DNA of 64,000 bases, taken from contig OY821740.1 of assembly GCA_963682055.1 (NCBI GenBank), positions 38,212,795 to 38,276,794 on the forward strand, read 5' to 3'. This DNA is from Primula veris (taxonomy: Eukaryota; Streptophyta; Magnoliopsida; Ericales; Primulaceae). The position numbers were made by a program, and so were the translations under genes. A model generated the notes under the pieces. It worked only from the letters and a program-made list of their open reading frames with translations, was not told the origin of the DNA and ran no database searches. Position 1 is the stretch's first letter, and every line of letters starts with the position of its first letter. Positions 1 through 11,464 of this stretch are shown here, piece after piece.

Positions 1-826
1 ATTGTAAGCAGCAGTTAATAAATTTCACTATGCGACATTAAGTTTGATGCACTTTGCCAATAATAATTAATAACTGTAATCCACTTGAGAATATACAGTA
101 AGAGCTGCAAATGCTTTAATGTCATGGGTAGGTGCTCACTGAAGAGAAGGGTCTGCTCTAACCAAAATGGTGTGACCTCGCATTGCCCCTCTTTTAAATA
201 TCTTCTTCCAATACCTATTGTTATGTAATGTGGTTTTCTGACACTTTTAGCTAATTTTTAAAGACCATATTCCAATAGTAAAATAGGTTTAACATTTTGA
301 GCATGTCTTATAGCTCGATTCAAAGCTTAAAAAGCTCAATAAAGCTCGATTATCCGCTTTTGAGGCCACTAAAAGCTTACGCTTGTTGCGCTTTTAGCAT
401 AGCTCTTGCAAAAACGCAATCTAAGCTTTCGCGTTTTAAAACACCGGTTTTAACTTGACTATTCCATTGATCCCCTAACTCAACAATCACAAAACATACA
501 AAAGGCCGATACAAAAACAACCAAAGTACCACCAAAACTCGTATTTCACACTACGAAAGAACTATCTGCTTCTCCAAGTTAGTGTAACCATCTCTTTCGC
601 CCACTCCCCTTCACAGCATACTCTTTACTTTTGGCTAGTTGGGCTACCAATCTTTATACAATTACATATTAATATTCTCCGACCACCAAAATCCCAATCG
701 CGAAAAAGCATACAGACTCGGTTTTTAGTTTTTAACTAGACTATTCGATTGATTACCTAACTCAACAATCACAAAACATACAAAAACAACCAAAGTAACA
801 CCAAAACTCGAACGAAAGAACACTAC
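1..826 (-). other. TYW1 intron 2 (partial, runs off the left edge)
   Basis: This is the sequence downstream (minus strand) of the exon 2 donor at 826/825. No further TYW1 exon is visible, so the radical-SAM part of the gene must lie left of the window. The only structure seen is a decayed copy of the exon 2 end at about 446-612 (separate entry) and AT-rich DNA containing repeated AAGCTT/AGCTC-like words around 310-420. Confidence 0.6.
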
Positions 827-888
827 CTGTTTCTCCAAGTTAGCCCTAATCACGGGAGTAACCATCTCTTTCGGCCCACTCCCCTTCC
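446..888 (-). repeat. Tandem partial duplication of TYW1 exon 2 end
   Basis: Bases about 446-612 repeat about 720-888 in the same orientation. The right copy is the functional 3' end of exon 2 with the start of intron 2. In the left copy the donor corresponding to GT at 826/825 reads AT, and about 13 bases of coding sequence are missing, so it cannot act as an exon. The left copy is therefore a decayed exon fragment inside intron 2. Confidence 0.8.
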
Positions 889-2280
889 CGTTCGCCCTAA
901 CCACCTTTCCTTCCTCCCTCTTCGGCGCCTTTCCCGCAATATCCTCCAAATCTACCATCTCCTCTCTCTCCTCCTCCTCCTCGTCCTCCTCGTCCGTCTC
1001 CTCATACTCCTCCTCCACATCATCCTCCCCCACCGCCACCTCACCATCTACCACATCATCGCCCCTCAAAACCCTAACTAATTTTTCACTCCACTCGCGA
1101 AAAACCTCCTCTAAATCGCCACTGTCCACATCACCCTCCCCAAACCCCAACACCTCGACCGCCCCGAGCGCACGCATACGCCTACGTATCTCTCTCCCGA
1201 CCAAATTAAACCTCTCCCCATACCCTTTGCTCCCCACCCCAAACACCGCAAACCTGCACTTCCACAATATTAAATTTAGTATTATACTACAACAACGAAA
1301 CTGCACCGTAAAACTGAGTTTTTTTATATAAAAAAAATCCAATTAAATCATGTATATTCAAAATCCACTTATAAGTTGAAATAAACAGGGCAGAACTTTT
1401 TTTCTCTTTCTTTTTTAGCTTTTTGATATTTGGAAGCTACGGGTGTTTGACATGTTAGCTTTTCAAAAACTATGTTTTAGGTCAAAATTAGCTAGGAATT
1501 TGGGAAGTTTTGTAAAATTAGCAAAAAGTAGTAATTTTGCAATTAAATCAACACTGCAAACCTGTACTTCCGCAATACTATTAAATTTAATATTATACTA
1601 CAACAATGAAACTACACTGTAAACTTGAGTTTTTTTTTTATACATAAAACTTTCCAATTAAACCATTTCCTATATTTAAAAGCCACTTATAAGTTGAAAT
1701 ACACAGGGCAGAACTTTTTCTCTCTTTCTTTTTTTAGCTTTTTCAAAAGCTATGTTTTAGGTCAAAATTAGCTCAGAAACTAGCAATTTAGGTAGTTATT
1801 ATTAACATAAAATAACCAAAGATTAGTAATATAGCAATTAAATCAACACACACACCTGCACTTCCTCAACAACAACGAGCCCGCCCGAAAATCGTTCTCG
1901 GCCTCAGCCAACCAGTTGAATAAAAACTCTCCTCCGGTCGGGGGATTTCCTTGGTCCCAGGTGGATGCGATAAAGATGACTAAAGTCTCGGAGACGAGGT
2001 CATCGGGGTCGTAGAGGGAGGAGGGGAGGAGGGAGAAGGAGGAAGGGAGGAGGGGGAGAAGGAGGTTTGTCGCTAGGGTTTGTGAGGTTTTGGTTTCCGA
2101 GAGGTAGATGAGCTTCGGTTTCGAGGGAGAGTTAGAGAGAGAGGGGGACGGTGAGAGGGGTTTTTTGGTGCGGAGGGATTTGTAGAAGCAGTAAAGAGTG
2201 GCGGCGGAGAGGACGGTTAAGAGGGTGACGTGTACGGCGACGGAGGTGGTGGTGGTGGTGGGTGAGGGTATTATCGTCAT
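827..2280 (-). CDS. TYW1: TYW1-like tRNA 4-demethylwyosine synthase, N-terminal part
   Basis: Two exons are read: exon 1 is 1856-2280 (ATG at 2280) and exon 2 is 827-1253, both with GT/AG borders and matching phase (codon AG|G). Residues about 14-36 form a hydrophobic segment, followed by a flavodoxin-like FMN domain (KLIYLSETKTSQTLA, IASTWDQGNPP, FAVFGVGSKGYGERF, GEGDVDSGDLEEVFREW), then an acidic linker and the stretch MVDLEDIAGKAP and TPVIRANLEKQ. That order matches plant TYW1, which makes the tricyclic base of wybutosine at position 37 of tRNA-Phe; the [4Fe-4S] radical-SAM part would lie beyond the left edge. The assignment rests on recalled similarity to the Arabidopsis protein. Both introns contain unusual tandem duplications. 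Confidence 0.85.
1254..1855 (-). repeat. TYW1 intron 1 made of two ~300-bp tandem units
   Basis: The intron is two direct copies, about 1562-1855 and 1254-1561. The minus-strand word GGAAGTGCAGGT lies across the exon 1 donor (1856) and again across the exon 2 acceptor (1254); a third, slightly mutated copy (GGAAGTACAGGT) lies at the middle junction near 1562. The middle copy is also followed by GTTTGCAGTGTTG, close to the first bases of exon 2 (GTTTGCGGTGTTTG). Each unit carries the same AT-rich body (for example, ATACTACAACAA on the plus strand at 1277 and 1590). Confidence 0.85.
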
Positions 2281-2611
2281 TGCACTATCTCTCTGTGATG
2301 GGGTTTAGTGAGAAAGAGAGACTATTAACGTCTAATAATCACGTCTACTTCTGTTTAATAACCGTATAATTAGTTATGATTTTTATTATAGGGATCGAGG
2401 CTATGCTTAGACTCCGTTTAGGCTCGTTTTTCAGAATAATGATAGGTGTGGATGAGAGTCGGATCATCGAGATCCATTTACTCGGTCTACGTTTTTTTTT
2501 CTCTCGGTGAAGTTGTGAACACGGTTTCCTATCGGACGCATCCTTTGTTAGCGACGAATTGCTCGTCAATGATTCTTGCTATGCGTAACAACATGTCAAC
2601 ATTGAAGAAAT

Positions 2612-3191
2612 TAGGGGTGGCTTCGGTACGGTACCGACTTTTTTGACCATAATATCAATACCGAACCGAACTTGTTTGGTTTGAAAAAAATTATACCATA
2701 ACCGAACCGAAAAAGTCGGTTACCGAAAGTTCGGTAACCGACTTTTTCGGTTCGGTACGGTTCGGTTTTCCGTTTTATACCGAAACATTATTATTATTAA
2801 AAAATAATTCTTGATAACAATAAAATAGCAAAAAAGTTTGTAAAAATTAAAATGTGTACAACTATTATTATATTTGCTACTTTAACGATTGTATTTGGCT
2901 TCGTAAATAGGAAAGTAAGTCGTGAGAAAAATTAAAATAAACTATAATACAATTTAGTTGTAAGTTATAACTATACGTAAATTTATATATATTTTATAAT
3001 TTTAATGTTTGGTTCGGTTCGGTATTGTACCAAACATACGAAATGAATACCGAAATCGAACCGACTTTTAAAGTTTGGTTCGGTTGTACCGTATCGAAAA
3101 GTCGGTATACCGAACTTTCGGTACCAACTTGTTTGGTTCGGTTCGAAAATCGATGGGTTGGTACAAATCGGTACAAAAAGTCCGGCCCTCA
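2612..3191. mobile_element. hAT-like non-autonomous element rich in GGTTCGGT repeats
   Basis: Both halves consist of short, mutually inverted GGTTCGGTACGG/CCGAACCGAA blocks (2620-2780 and 3000-3180) around an AT-rich core. The ends are TAGGGGTGGC and its approximate inverse GCCGGCCCTCA. The flanking octamers GAAGAAAT and AAATAAAT agree at six of eight positions, in line with the 8-bp target duplication of hAT transposons. No transposase is present. The overlapping short ORFs are repeat artefacts. Confidence 0.55.
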
Positions 3192-4161
3192 AAATAAATA
3201 ACTCCCAACTTCATTGTTTAATATAAACTAAAAACGCATATATCTTGTTTTCACAAATAAACATGCATTAAACAAAAAACTTCACTTATTTTCTTAATGG
3301 AGTTGTTATCTTTCGTTCCGTTGACCATCATCTTAATCCGTACTCTCACCTCCATTCACCCAATGGCCATGCCATGACTCCCCCAACATATCACGGTTTA
3401 CTCAATCACAACCCACCACGAAATTGCACATCGTTATTTTTCCTCCCTTCCACCCTGTCAAATTTGTTTAATTATAAATGGTTTCGCTAAATGAGTTCTT
3501 CTTTCATTTATAAACTTCTTTTTTAGATTATTGAGAAAGGGAGCATGTCTTTTTAGTGTTTAAATTATTATTTTTGTTAATTTTCCTATCATAATCTTCT
3601 TAATTTTTTTGTCCAGACGGTAGAATATTAGATTTTTTTCGAGTAAGTGCTTTGACTCTCGCCATATTGACAGTCAACTCGCCAATATAATCCTCTTATT
3701 AACGAATTTCCTCCTTACTAACACGGACACGTATCAAACAATTATAATTGAGTTGTCTCGGTAGCTATGGACACACTTTAAAGCATTTAGTTATGGACAC
3801 TTTAAACCATTTGGTGCTAATCAGGCAAAACTCAAGGTCCGAAAAAAACGTTTTAACATTGGTAAAGTTTAGGCGATAAAGGCATCCATTACCAATAAGT
3901 GATCCACAACAACAATGGAGTTGCGACGGGTTTCATTTCTGCATTGGTTTTTAGTTTCCATTAAATATCAACTGAATAACAACGATATACTATTTGTTTT
4001 TTAGTGTTGTATCTCTATACAATATTTCCATTTTTGAGGGTCCGAAAACGTGACACTTTCACTTAAAAGGTAAAAACAAGGTATTCATCAAGTCTCTTAT
4101 GTATCACGATATTTTCACCATCTAGTCATTCTCGATGTCACTATTCCTCGTGTTCCTCTTG
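3192..4161. other. Spacer upstream of the first RADIALIS-like gene
   Basis: No gene or clear repeat was seen. The stretch must contain the upstream regulatory DNA of the gene starting at 4241. Confidence 0.4.
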
Positions 4162-4169
4162 TATAAATA
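4162..4169 (+). promoter_or_regulatory. Likely TATA box of the RADIALIS-like gene
   Basis: TATAAATAG lies about 78 bases upstream of the ATG at 4241, a normal distance for a plant TATA box with a short 5' leader. Confidence 0.6.
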
Positions 4170-4240
4170 GCCGAAGAGAAAACAACCCAATATACAAAAA
4201 CTTCAAATATTAGGGGTAGAGTTACTAACTTATATTTAAG

Positions 4241-4725
4241 ATGGGATCTAACTCTAACTCGAACTGGACAGCTAAGCAAAACAAGTTGTTTGAGAATTCG
4301 TTGGCGTTGTACGACGAGGACACAACAGGAAGGTGGGAGAAAATTGCGACGGCGATTGGGGATGGAAAGACGGTTGAAGAGGTGAAAAGGCATTATGAGT
4401 TGCTTGTTCATGATATCAAGCTCATCGAGTCTGGCCAAATTCCTCTTCCTAACTATGAATTAGTGAAAAGTTGTGGAGGTGACCGTAAATCCAAAGGTAC
4501 ACAGATACAACATATACATAGTTGGCTCCTTTGCATACTCTTTGAACTCTTTAGAAAAGAAACTAAAAATGCATCTGGTTGGTAGAGTATTTTCCTTAAG
4601 AGTTTTTTTGAGGTAGCTGCAAAAATTCGTTTACGTATTTTTAGCGTTGCAGAAATTCAGATTTTTTGAAGTCTCATTTACTTGATCCATTTTTTGTTGT
4701 GACAGGAAAACTTCACAAGCTTTGA
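4241..4725 (+). CDS. RADIALIS-like single-MYB (SANT) protein, 91 aa
   Basis: Exon 1 is 4241-4496 and exon 2 is 4706-4725, joined by a 209-base GT/AG intron; the product ends in GKLHKL. The SANT/MYB domain covers nearly the whole protein: [33 protein letters not shown], and [20 protein letters not shown], followed by the IPLPNY motif typical of RADIALIS-like (RL) proteins. Family knowledge: RADIALIS proteins are small nuclear proteins that compete with larger MYB partners and affect floral asymmetry and other growth. The role of this copy is unknown. A relative lies 9 kb away in opposite orientation (13595-13867). Most of the protein is certain; the short last exon is inferred from phase and splice sites. 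Confidence 0.85.
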
Positions 4726-6027
4726 TTGATTGGTGCGAGGAACATCAACAATGAAGATCCAGATATGAAACTTGCAAAATCAAATTTCAAAGACTATAAT
4801 GAATAAAAATTAAAATTATTAATCAAGAGCTTTGTTTCTTTTTTGCCTTTTCCTATTGTTCTTTCTTGTGGTCGCTATGTTTTTAGATATGATTTGAGGA
4901 CTTGTTTTACATGGATGTGATGGCATTTTCCTTGCAAGACTACTGAAGTAACTGAACACGTTGTCAACACTATGGTTCTTATAAAATCACGTGATAATTA
5001 ACATATTACATATTACTTATGGGGATTGGGGATATGCCCCGATAGTTCCGTCAAAACGTTCGTCAAAATGCTATTTAATGTCTGAAAAGAGCAAAAAACG
5101 ATCAATCAATTGTACACGAAATGGTCTAAGATACTCTACTCAACACAATTGAAGAAAATACGATCGGGGTGTCAACACATATATAAACCCGAAAAAACAA
5201 CAATTTCATTGAGACCAAGGACCTTAAAGATAAATCTAACAACCAAAATCGATTGCAATACACTTAATCCTAAACCAATATCGAATAGCCATAATCTGAC
5301 ACAAAACTATAAATTAGGAAAATACATGTGGAAATCAAGTCAATAAAAGAGAATATATAATATTTTAATAACTTTATATATGTTCCTCAAATCGGATTCA
5401 AATCTATGCAGTCTATTACTTGACATTGTATAATACGCTACCGTTTATATAGTTAGCAAGATTTAAAATTTTAACTCATTAATCACACTAACCATCACCA
5501 TAGTTTTTCACCCGTTACCAACATCTCCCCTCAATACCAAATGAGATATTAAAATACCACGCAAAAATTTAGAGAAAAATATCATACCAAAAGAAAGATA
5601 ATTACAACCTTTCTTTTCACATAAATTCATTTGGTATGATATTTTAATTAAAAAGTAGCAGGGTACCATCAAATTAAATTTGTATCATACCAAAAGAAAG
5701 ATATTAAAAAGTAGCGGGGGACTATCAAATTGAGTTATTTATTCACATTATTATTATGATATTATGTGATCCATAAATTCATTTAATTTATATAAATTTT
5801 TTATATTTATTTTATTTTAAAAAATTTAACTAAACAGGCTACTAATTTCATTTTTCAGTGTCTAGCTAGCTAGCTGTCGTTCAAAAACTCAAAAACTAAG
5901 GTATAATTAGTGGAACTTTTATAAACTGTGTACTTATGAATCTTTAATAGGAGTAAAAATCTTCTAAAACCTTAAAACCTCATTGGGCTAAGGGCTTTGT
6001 GATTTGGGAAAAGCTCACAATTGCAAA
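4726..6027. other. Spacer with an inverted/direct repeat at 5578-5735
   Basis: No gene was seen. Around 5578-5645 ATATCATACCAAAAGAAAG is followed by its inverse (CTTTC...TTTGGTATGATAT), and a direct copy with the neighbouring AAAAAGTAGC word recurs at 5685-5720. This looks like a degraded small foldback element. Confidence 0.45.
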
Positions 6028-9000
6028 ATGGAAATCAGTGCTTCACAATTCAAGGTTTCTCACTCATCATACTCTTGCTTAATATTCTTCTTCTTATTAC
6101 TTTTCCTTTTCTAGCTAATTTCCCCTTTTTTTTTAACATTATAAAATCTAAGAATAGTGTTCTCAGGTTATTAAAATTTTGGGAATAGTTTGATGTAGGC
6201 TCATCTTTTTCTAATTAATTAACCCCTTTTTTTCTTTGTGTAAATTTTACTTACAGAGACTCTTACATATGGCACTATAGTACTACTTTAGAGCCCTTTC
6301 TATAAAAATAAAAAATAAAATAAAATTAGGGTTCTCAGGTTATTAAGATTTTGGGAAATATTGAGAATAGTCTACATTTACTTTAGCTTTTTTTTAGACT
6401 CTATCATGCATTCTTTTGTGGCAATTGAGGCAGGTAGCTTAGGCGCCGGTCCAACCGTAAAAAAAGAAAATTTTCTTCTTCTTTTTAGAACAAAGTCGTT
6501 TCCCCCGCTTGATACAGTTCGAGAAAAATCTATTTTATTTGATGATCTGTTTTGTATGATGTAAAAGACTATATTATGTTTAATTATGACATGGTTCAGA
6601 TTTTGTAATTTTCCTGGGATTTTTTTTACGCATGGTATGAATCTTTTTCGAACAAAGTTAAAAAAGCGCCCAAAAAATTATACGACTTAGGTGTAAAAGG
6701 GCACCGGATCGGGCCTGCTCGTATTGTGTCGCGTTTGCAATCAGCCACTTGACCTAATTATGAAATGATAATACTCGTATTGAACTATTTTTTAATCTGT
6801 ATATTACTATGATTTACGGACATCAAATTACTGTTTTACGGAGAACACGTTCACCTATAACTAATAGCAAGGAGTTTCTGAAGGACATGATCCAAATTTT
6901 CGTGGAAAACGACATATTTTTTGATATTTCATGGCCCTAAACCGTCTTCACCTATTTAGGGTGCTTACGTATCAAAGGCTACATGGAATAATATCTGATA
7001 CAGACCATCATAATTCACATACAAAGTGATTAGTCTCAAAATTGGATGGTAATTGGTCAATCGTAAGTGGTCGATTACAAAAGACCAGTTGTATATACTA
7101 CATGTTGGTTTTTATAACTACAATCAATTTCTTTTTACTTTGTTCTTCTTCATTTACCATTTCTATAGTTTAACTCAAGCTGCTTAAATTGATTATTAGT
7201 TGTAGGGTGATCTTTTTGTTTAAACCTGAGAACAAAGAATCTTTATGTATGCGAATAACCAAAAACTCGCGAAGGAGGTACATTTTACTGCCTGAAGATT
7301 TTTTCCTAGAAACCTTTTTAATTAACATGTTCATATTGCGCAGGTCATATTAGGATCATCTTCTGTGTTTCGGCAAGAAGTACTTGCCGAAATGGGATAT
7401 GAATTCACCACTATGGTATGTTGTGCTTGAAAATGTAGCTATACTAAATTTAATAATTTCCAAGAATGTGTTCAACCGTGCTTATAAATCAGGCTGCAGA
7501 CATAGATGAGAAGAGTATTAGGAGAGAGAAGCCAGATGAATTAGTCACAGCCCTCGCAGAGGCAAAGGTACGTTTTCGTATAGTCAAGTTGAATACAAAG
7601 TTGTGTTCTTTTTATGTTAAAGTTAAATGCAAAGTTGAATTACTCATACAGTCATACGTATAAGTTGTTCAGCAGAGTGTCTTTTTGTTTAATGAGTAAT
7701 TGAAAAAAGTTTCTTCATATGTGTTCTTATCAGATTTCATCATACTTGCTTTTGAAACGATGTATCGTTTATTTATTCATGCATTTTATAGATTTGCTGT
7801 ACTTTTTTAAGCCAAACCATCCACTTTTAATTTTTTGTTTCTCTTTCAACCAACTTCCTATTTTGGTGATCTGCGTGTTGTTTTTCATTTTAAATGCCTT
7901 TCTGTCAATCGGGCTGTCAGTCAATCTCCTTCCAATGGCTAATTTTGTAATTGTGTACACCAACTTATCCGTCTTTTAACAATTGTAAACCAGCCTGTTT
8001 GTTTTTTGCAACTTGTACCCAATCCTGCCAAAATAATGTTGGATTCTGGTAAAACTGTATACTTTTCACCAGTTTAGACAGGAGGGACTAATTTGTGAAA
8101 GAATACTTAGATCAGAGACTAAATTGGGAATCTTGGTAAGACAGTATACAGTTGTAAAAAACTGATATGTTGGTGTACGAAATGTCCAAAACATATGAGC
8201 AAAGTGGTTTCTCCAACATGGTCAGGACCTTTGTATACCCCGCTTACCAAGGTTCGATCCCTCACGCCTCCAAAGTAAGGATACATCCAAAGTGTGGGTA
8301 CATTATTATAGAAATTTAAACACCCAAAACGTAATTTTTTATATGTGCATCTTTTTTAATTGATAATCCAGGAGCTTGTTGACATGGCTTGATTTTATCA
8401 TGTGCAAGTTCTTGCCTTAAAAAATTGTATATTATTTTCAGGCAGAAGCCATCATACAGAAGCTATCTATTGGAGATTACCAGAAAGATATTGAGCCATC
8501 ACTCTTAATTACTTGTGACCAAGTAAGTTAACTGCTTATATTTCATTTTTAATGAGAATTTTGCTGCCTGTTTTTTTCTTGGTTGGCCGAACAGGATTAA
8601 CATGTCTTTTACTCTTTTCATAAGCAATCTGCATGTAAAATTGAAATACAACATTAGAATTGAACAAGGTCTATTAGGTCCAGTCCCTGAATTCCTGTTC
8701 TTTTTCTTAAACTGAAAATTGGGAAACCATTTTGAAAACAGACTCATTTAACATGTTATCACACCTCGTCTATCAAAAGAGTAATGCAACTGTACCATCA
8801 TATGGCTTTATGCTGGTTTTCAAGAAAGTTTCTTATTTTCAGTGTAGTAAGTGTTATCGTTTTTTTAAAACAAATTATACATTCTGGAAAACAGAACCTG
8901 AAAGTGTCAAATAAATTTTCACCTTGCTGCCCACATGCAATTTTGTGGCCCCATCGTAAACTACACGATCATGTAAGATACAGTTAAAAATCCCTTGATT

Positions 9001-11464
9001 ATTGGTATATACTCCATCTATCTTGTTAGAGCTAATAAAAGCTCTGTAAATTTTCTTGTTGTTTCTTATGTTTTGCAGGTGGTTGTTTATGAAGGTACAA
9101 TCAGGGAAAAACCATCAAGCGAAGAAGAAGCCCGCCACTTCATGAAAGGTTTGCTTCTTATTACAATAAGTTTGCATTTGACTTTATGTATTGGAAGATA
9201 AGTGGAAATTTGGCATTATATTAAAGGCGATGGACCAAATACAACGGTTCTGTTAGTAATGGTTCAGACTTCAAATGGTTGCAAAATGTGATTCCAAAAA
9301 CAATTTGTTAGTAACTGTTTACTGTATTAATCCGGAATAAGATGTTTCACGGATTTCATTTTTTTACAACCCTAATTTTAATAAAGGCAACTGTAACCAT
9401 ACGAGTATCAATGTATGATGCCTATCAATTATGTAATCTGGCTTAAAACGTGAGATATCAAATCATGATTGTGGACCAGCCAAATTCAAATTTAAGATAT
9501 TAGTTTACACACGTATCAACAAATATGCTTAAATGAATAAGCTAACCACCTAGACAGTACATGAAAAATGGTTTATCTTGTCATGTGACATTTAACTTAA
9601 TCTAGGAAATATTTTCTTTACCCCTTACCTTCCAAAAGAAGCTTCAAAATTAATGTTTCCTGTTTCTAAAACCGAAATTAAACAGTTCACTGTTCAAACA
9701 AACCATATAATTCAGTCTAATTTTAGGATTTACGGTCTTTTTTTACAAGCATAATTTTAACAATGGCAAAGTCAACACCATATAGAAGTAGTGATTTCAC
9801 TTTTTATTAGTTAAGTCATTTGAGTTGCATACAACATGGGATATCAAATAATGGTTAGAGACTAGTCAATCCAAAAATTATGAAATTTGTCGGCACAAAT
9901 ATCGTGCCAATAGGCTTAAACGCTTAATTTAACCATAGTTATACATAAAAAATGGAATTACATTGTCCCGTAATACAAATTTAAAATTAACTTAGATTTT
10001 TTTTATACAATAAATAAATGCAAAGTTTGAGTTAGCTATTAACAATGTGTACTATAGGCTATTCTGGTGGCACCACTGCAACAGTAAGCTCTGTACTTGT
10101 GACTAATCTTAAGACTGGATCCAGAAAAGGAGACTGGGAGAAAGTAAATGTATGATTAAATTCTAATCCCTATCTTATTCCTTGCTTAAATGCAGTATTT
10201 GTTTAACTTTGAGCTGAAATTGGGAAGATTACAAATACTGGCTATATTTTAACCCTGGTGTTATAACATTGGTATCCACTTTAACTTTATGAAGACCTAA
10301 CATGAGCGCAGAGTTAGAGTGAATTAATTGCACTGTCGAGACATTATCGCTTGTAGTCCTTTTTAATTTCTGTTTTTGTATTTTGTTTATGACCTGGTTC
10401 AAACTTATTTCTCTTAATGGGGTTGGTGGTTGGAATTGGGTACTAATGGAAGCATTTGCTTTAACTAGAGGTCCATCGGTGTGGATTGGAAAAATAAGAT
10501 CCCACCCATACATGTTTCTGCTTAATTTTGGGACTGATCTTGGAGAACTGTAACTATAACAGGAGACTGAGAAAAAAAAGTGTTAACATCAGTTAATTTT
10601 CCTTATGAACGCCATATTTGCATATACACGCTTTTCAGTATGCAAGAAATGTTACATGTATGCTTTTTCGGTTGTTGGTTGATTTGTAAATCAACTTTTG
10701 ATCTTTAGGATGCTCAAAATTATTGTTGTTTTAACCTTGCAGATCCATTTCCATGCCATACCAGATGAAGTCATTGAAAAACTGGTATATCTTATTTCAT
10801 AGGCGTAGTTATTTCTTAATGAATTGATTAGTTGATTTGTGTTTTCATGCGAGTCTATAGATAGAAGAGGGAACTGTTCTTCATGCCGCTGGTGGGGTGC
10901 TTATCGAGCATCCATTTATTCAACCCTATGTCAAACAATTGGTTGGTTTTATCTCCTCTCTCTCTCTCTCTCTCCTGCTCTGTCCATCTAGCATATCTTT
11001 CCAGAGAACAGCGTTGATTTGGTTACACAGCAATGCTATTGTACAAATTAAATAGCTTACATAGGTAACCAGTGAATGGACAGAAATGAATGAGTTCTTG
11101 TGAAGTTGTCATAGTTCGAACGACACTTTTTTCTTAGGTGTCAATTAATTTAAGTGATGAGTTCTTCTACGATAATGATTTTTTAAATGCTAGTTCTACA
11201 GCATACACATATTAGTCATTTCAAATACCAATATGTATACTGTATACACAAACTATTTCACTAGTTCCCTAATAACAAATTGAACCTGTAAACCAATTAG
11301 CTATAACATGTAGATGTTAACTCTGCTTTTTGTTTATATTCTATTTCAAATCTTCTCATTCCCAAATGTTAACATCGTGCTATTTTTGACAGGAAGGAAC
11401 AATCGACAGTGTGATGGGACTCCCCAAAGCTCTAACTAGGAAACTGATTATGGAGGTTCTCTGA
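6028..11464 (+). CDS. Maf/HAM1-like nucleotide pyrophosphatase, 203 aa
   Basis: Nine exons join in frame: 6028-6054, 7344-7415, 7493-7567, 8442-8522, 9079-9148, 10058-10149, 10743-10784, 10861-10941, 11393-11464; total 612 nt, all with GT/AG borders. Maf signatures are visible: GSSSVFRQEVL (residues 13-23), DEKSIRREKPDEL, TCDQVVVYEGTIREKP (Asp84, Lys96), and SGGTTATVSSVLV (about 111). Maf proteins hydrolyse non-canonical or modified nucleoside triphosphates to monophosphates. The CDQV form instead of ADTVV resembles the bacterial YceF branch, reported to act on 7-methyl-GTP; that substrate is inference here. Length fits the family (about 200 aa). The last exon ends TRKLIMEVL. Introns hold a SINE (8188-8340) and an internal duplication (9351-9993). 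Confidence 0.9.
8188..8340 (+). mobile_element. tRNA-derived SINE candidate in Maf intron 3
   Basis: GAGCAAAGTGG at 8197-8207 fits a pol III A box, and GGTTCGATCCC at 8251-8261 fits a B box; the 43-base gap between them is normal for tRNA-related promoters. The sequence does not fold as an intact tRNA by eye. The 3' boundary is a guess. Confidence 0.55.
9351..9993 (+). repeat. Diverged tandem duplication inside Maf intron 5
   Basis: About 250 bases at 9351-9607 align with 9725-9993 (for example, TTTTTTTACAA followed by AATTTTAA, a shared GATATCAAAT, and AAAAATGG near the end). Divergence is considerable, so the event is old. The 118 bases between the copies are not obviously related. Confidence 0.55.

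Noticed and set aside
725..1342. A 205-codon single frame on the minus strand
   Set aside because: Only 827-1253 is exon; the rest of the frame is intron sequence on both sides, as shown by splice sites and the break in family similarity.
2983..3192. Two overlapping short frames with Arg/Pro/Asn-rich repeats
   Set aside because: They are translations of the GGTTCGGT repeat blocks of a hAT-like element.
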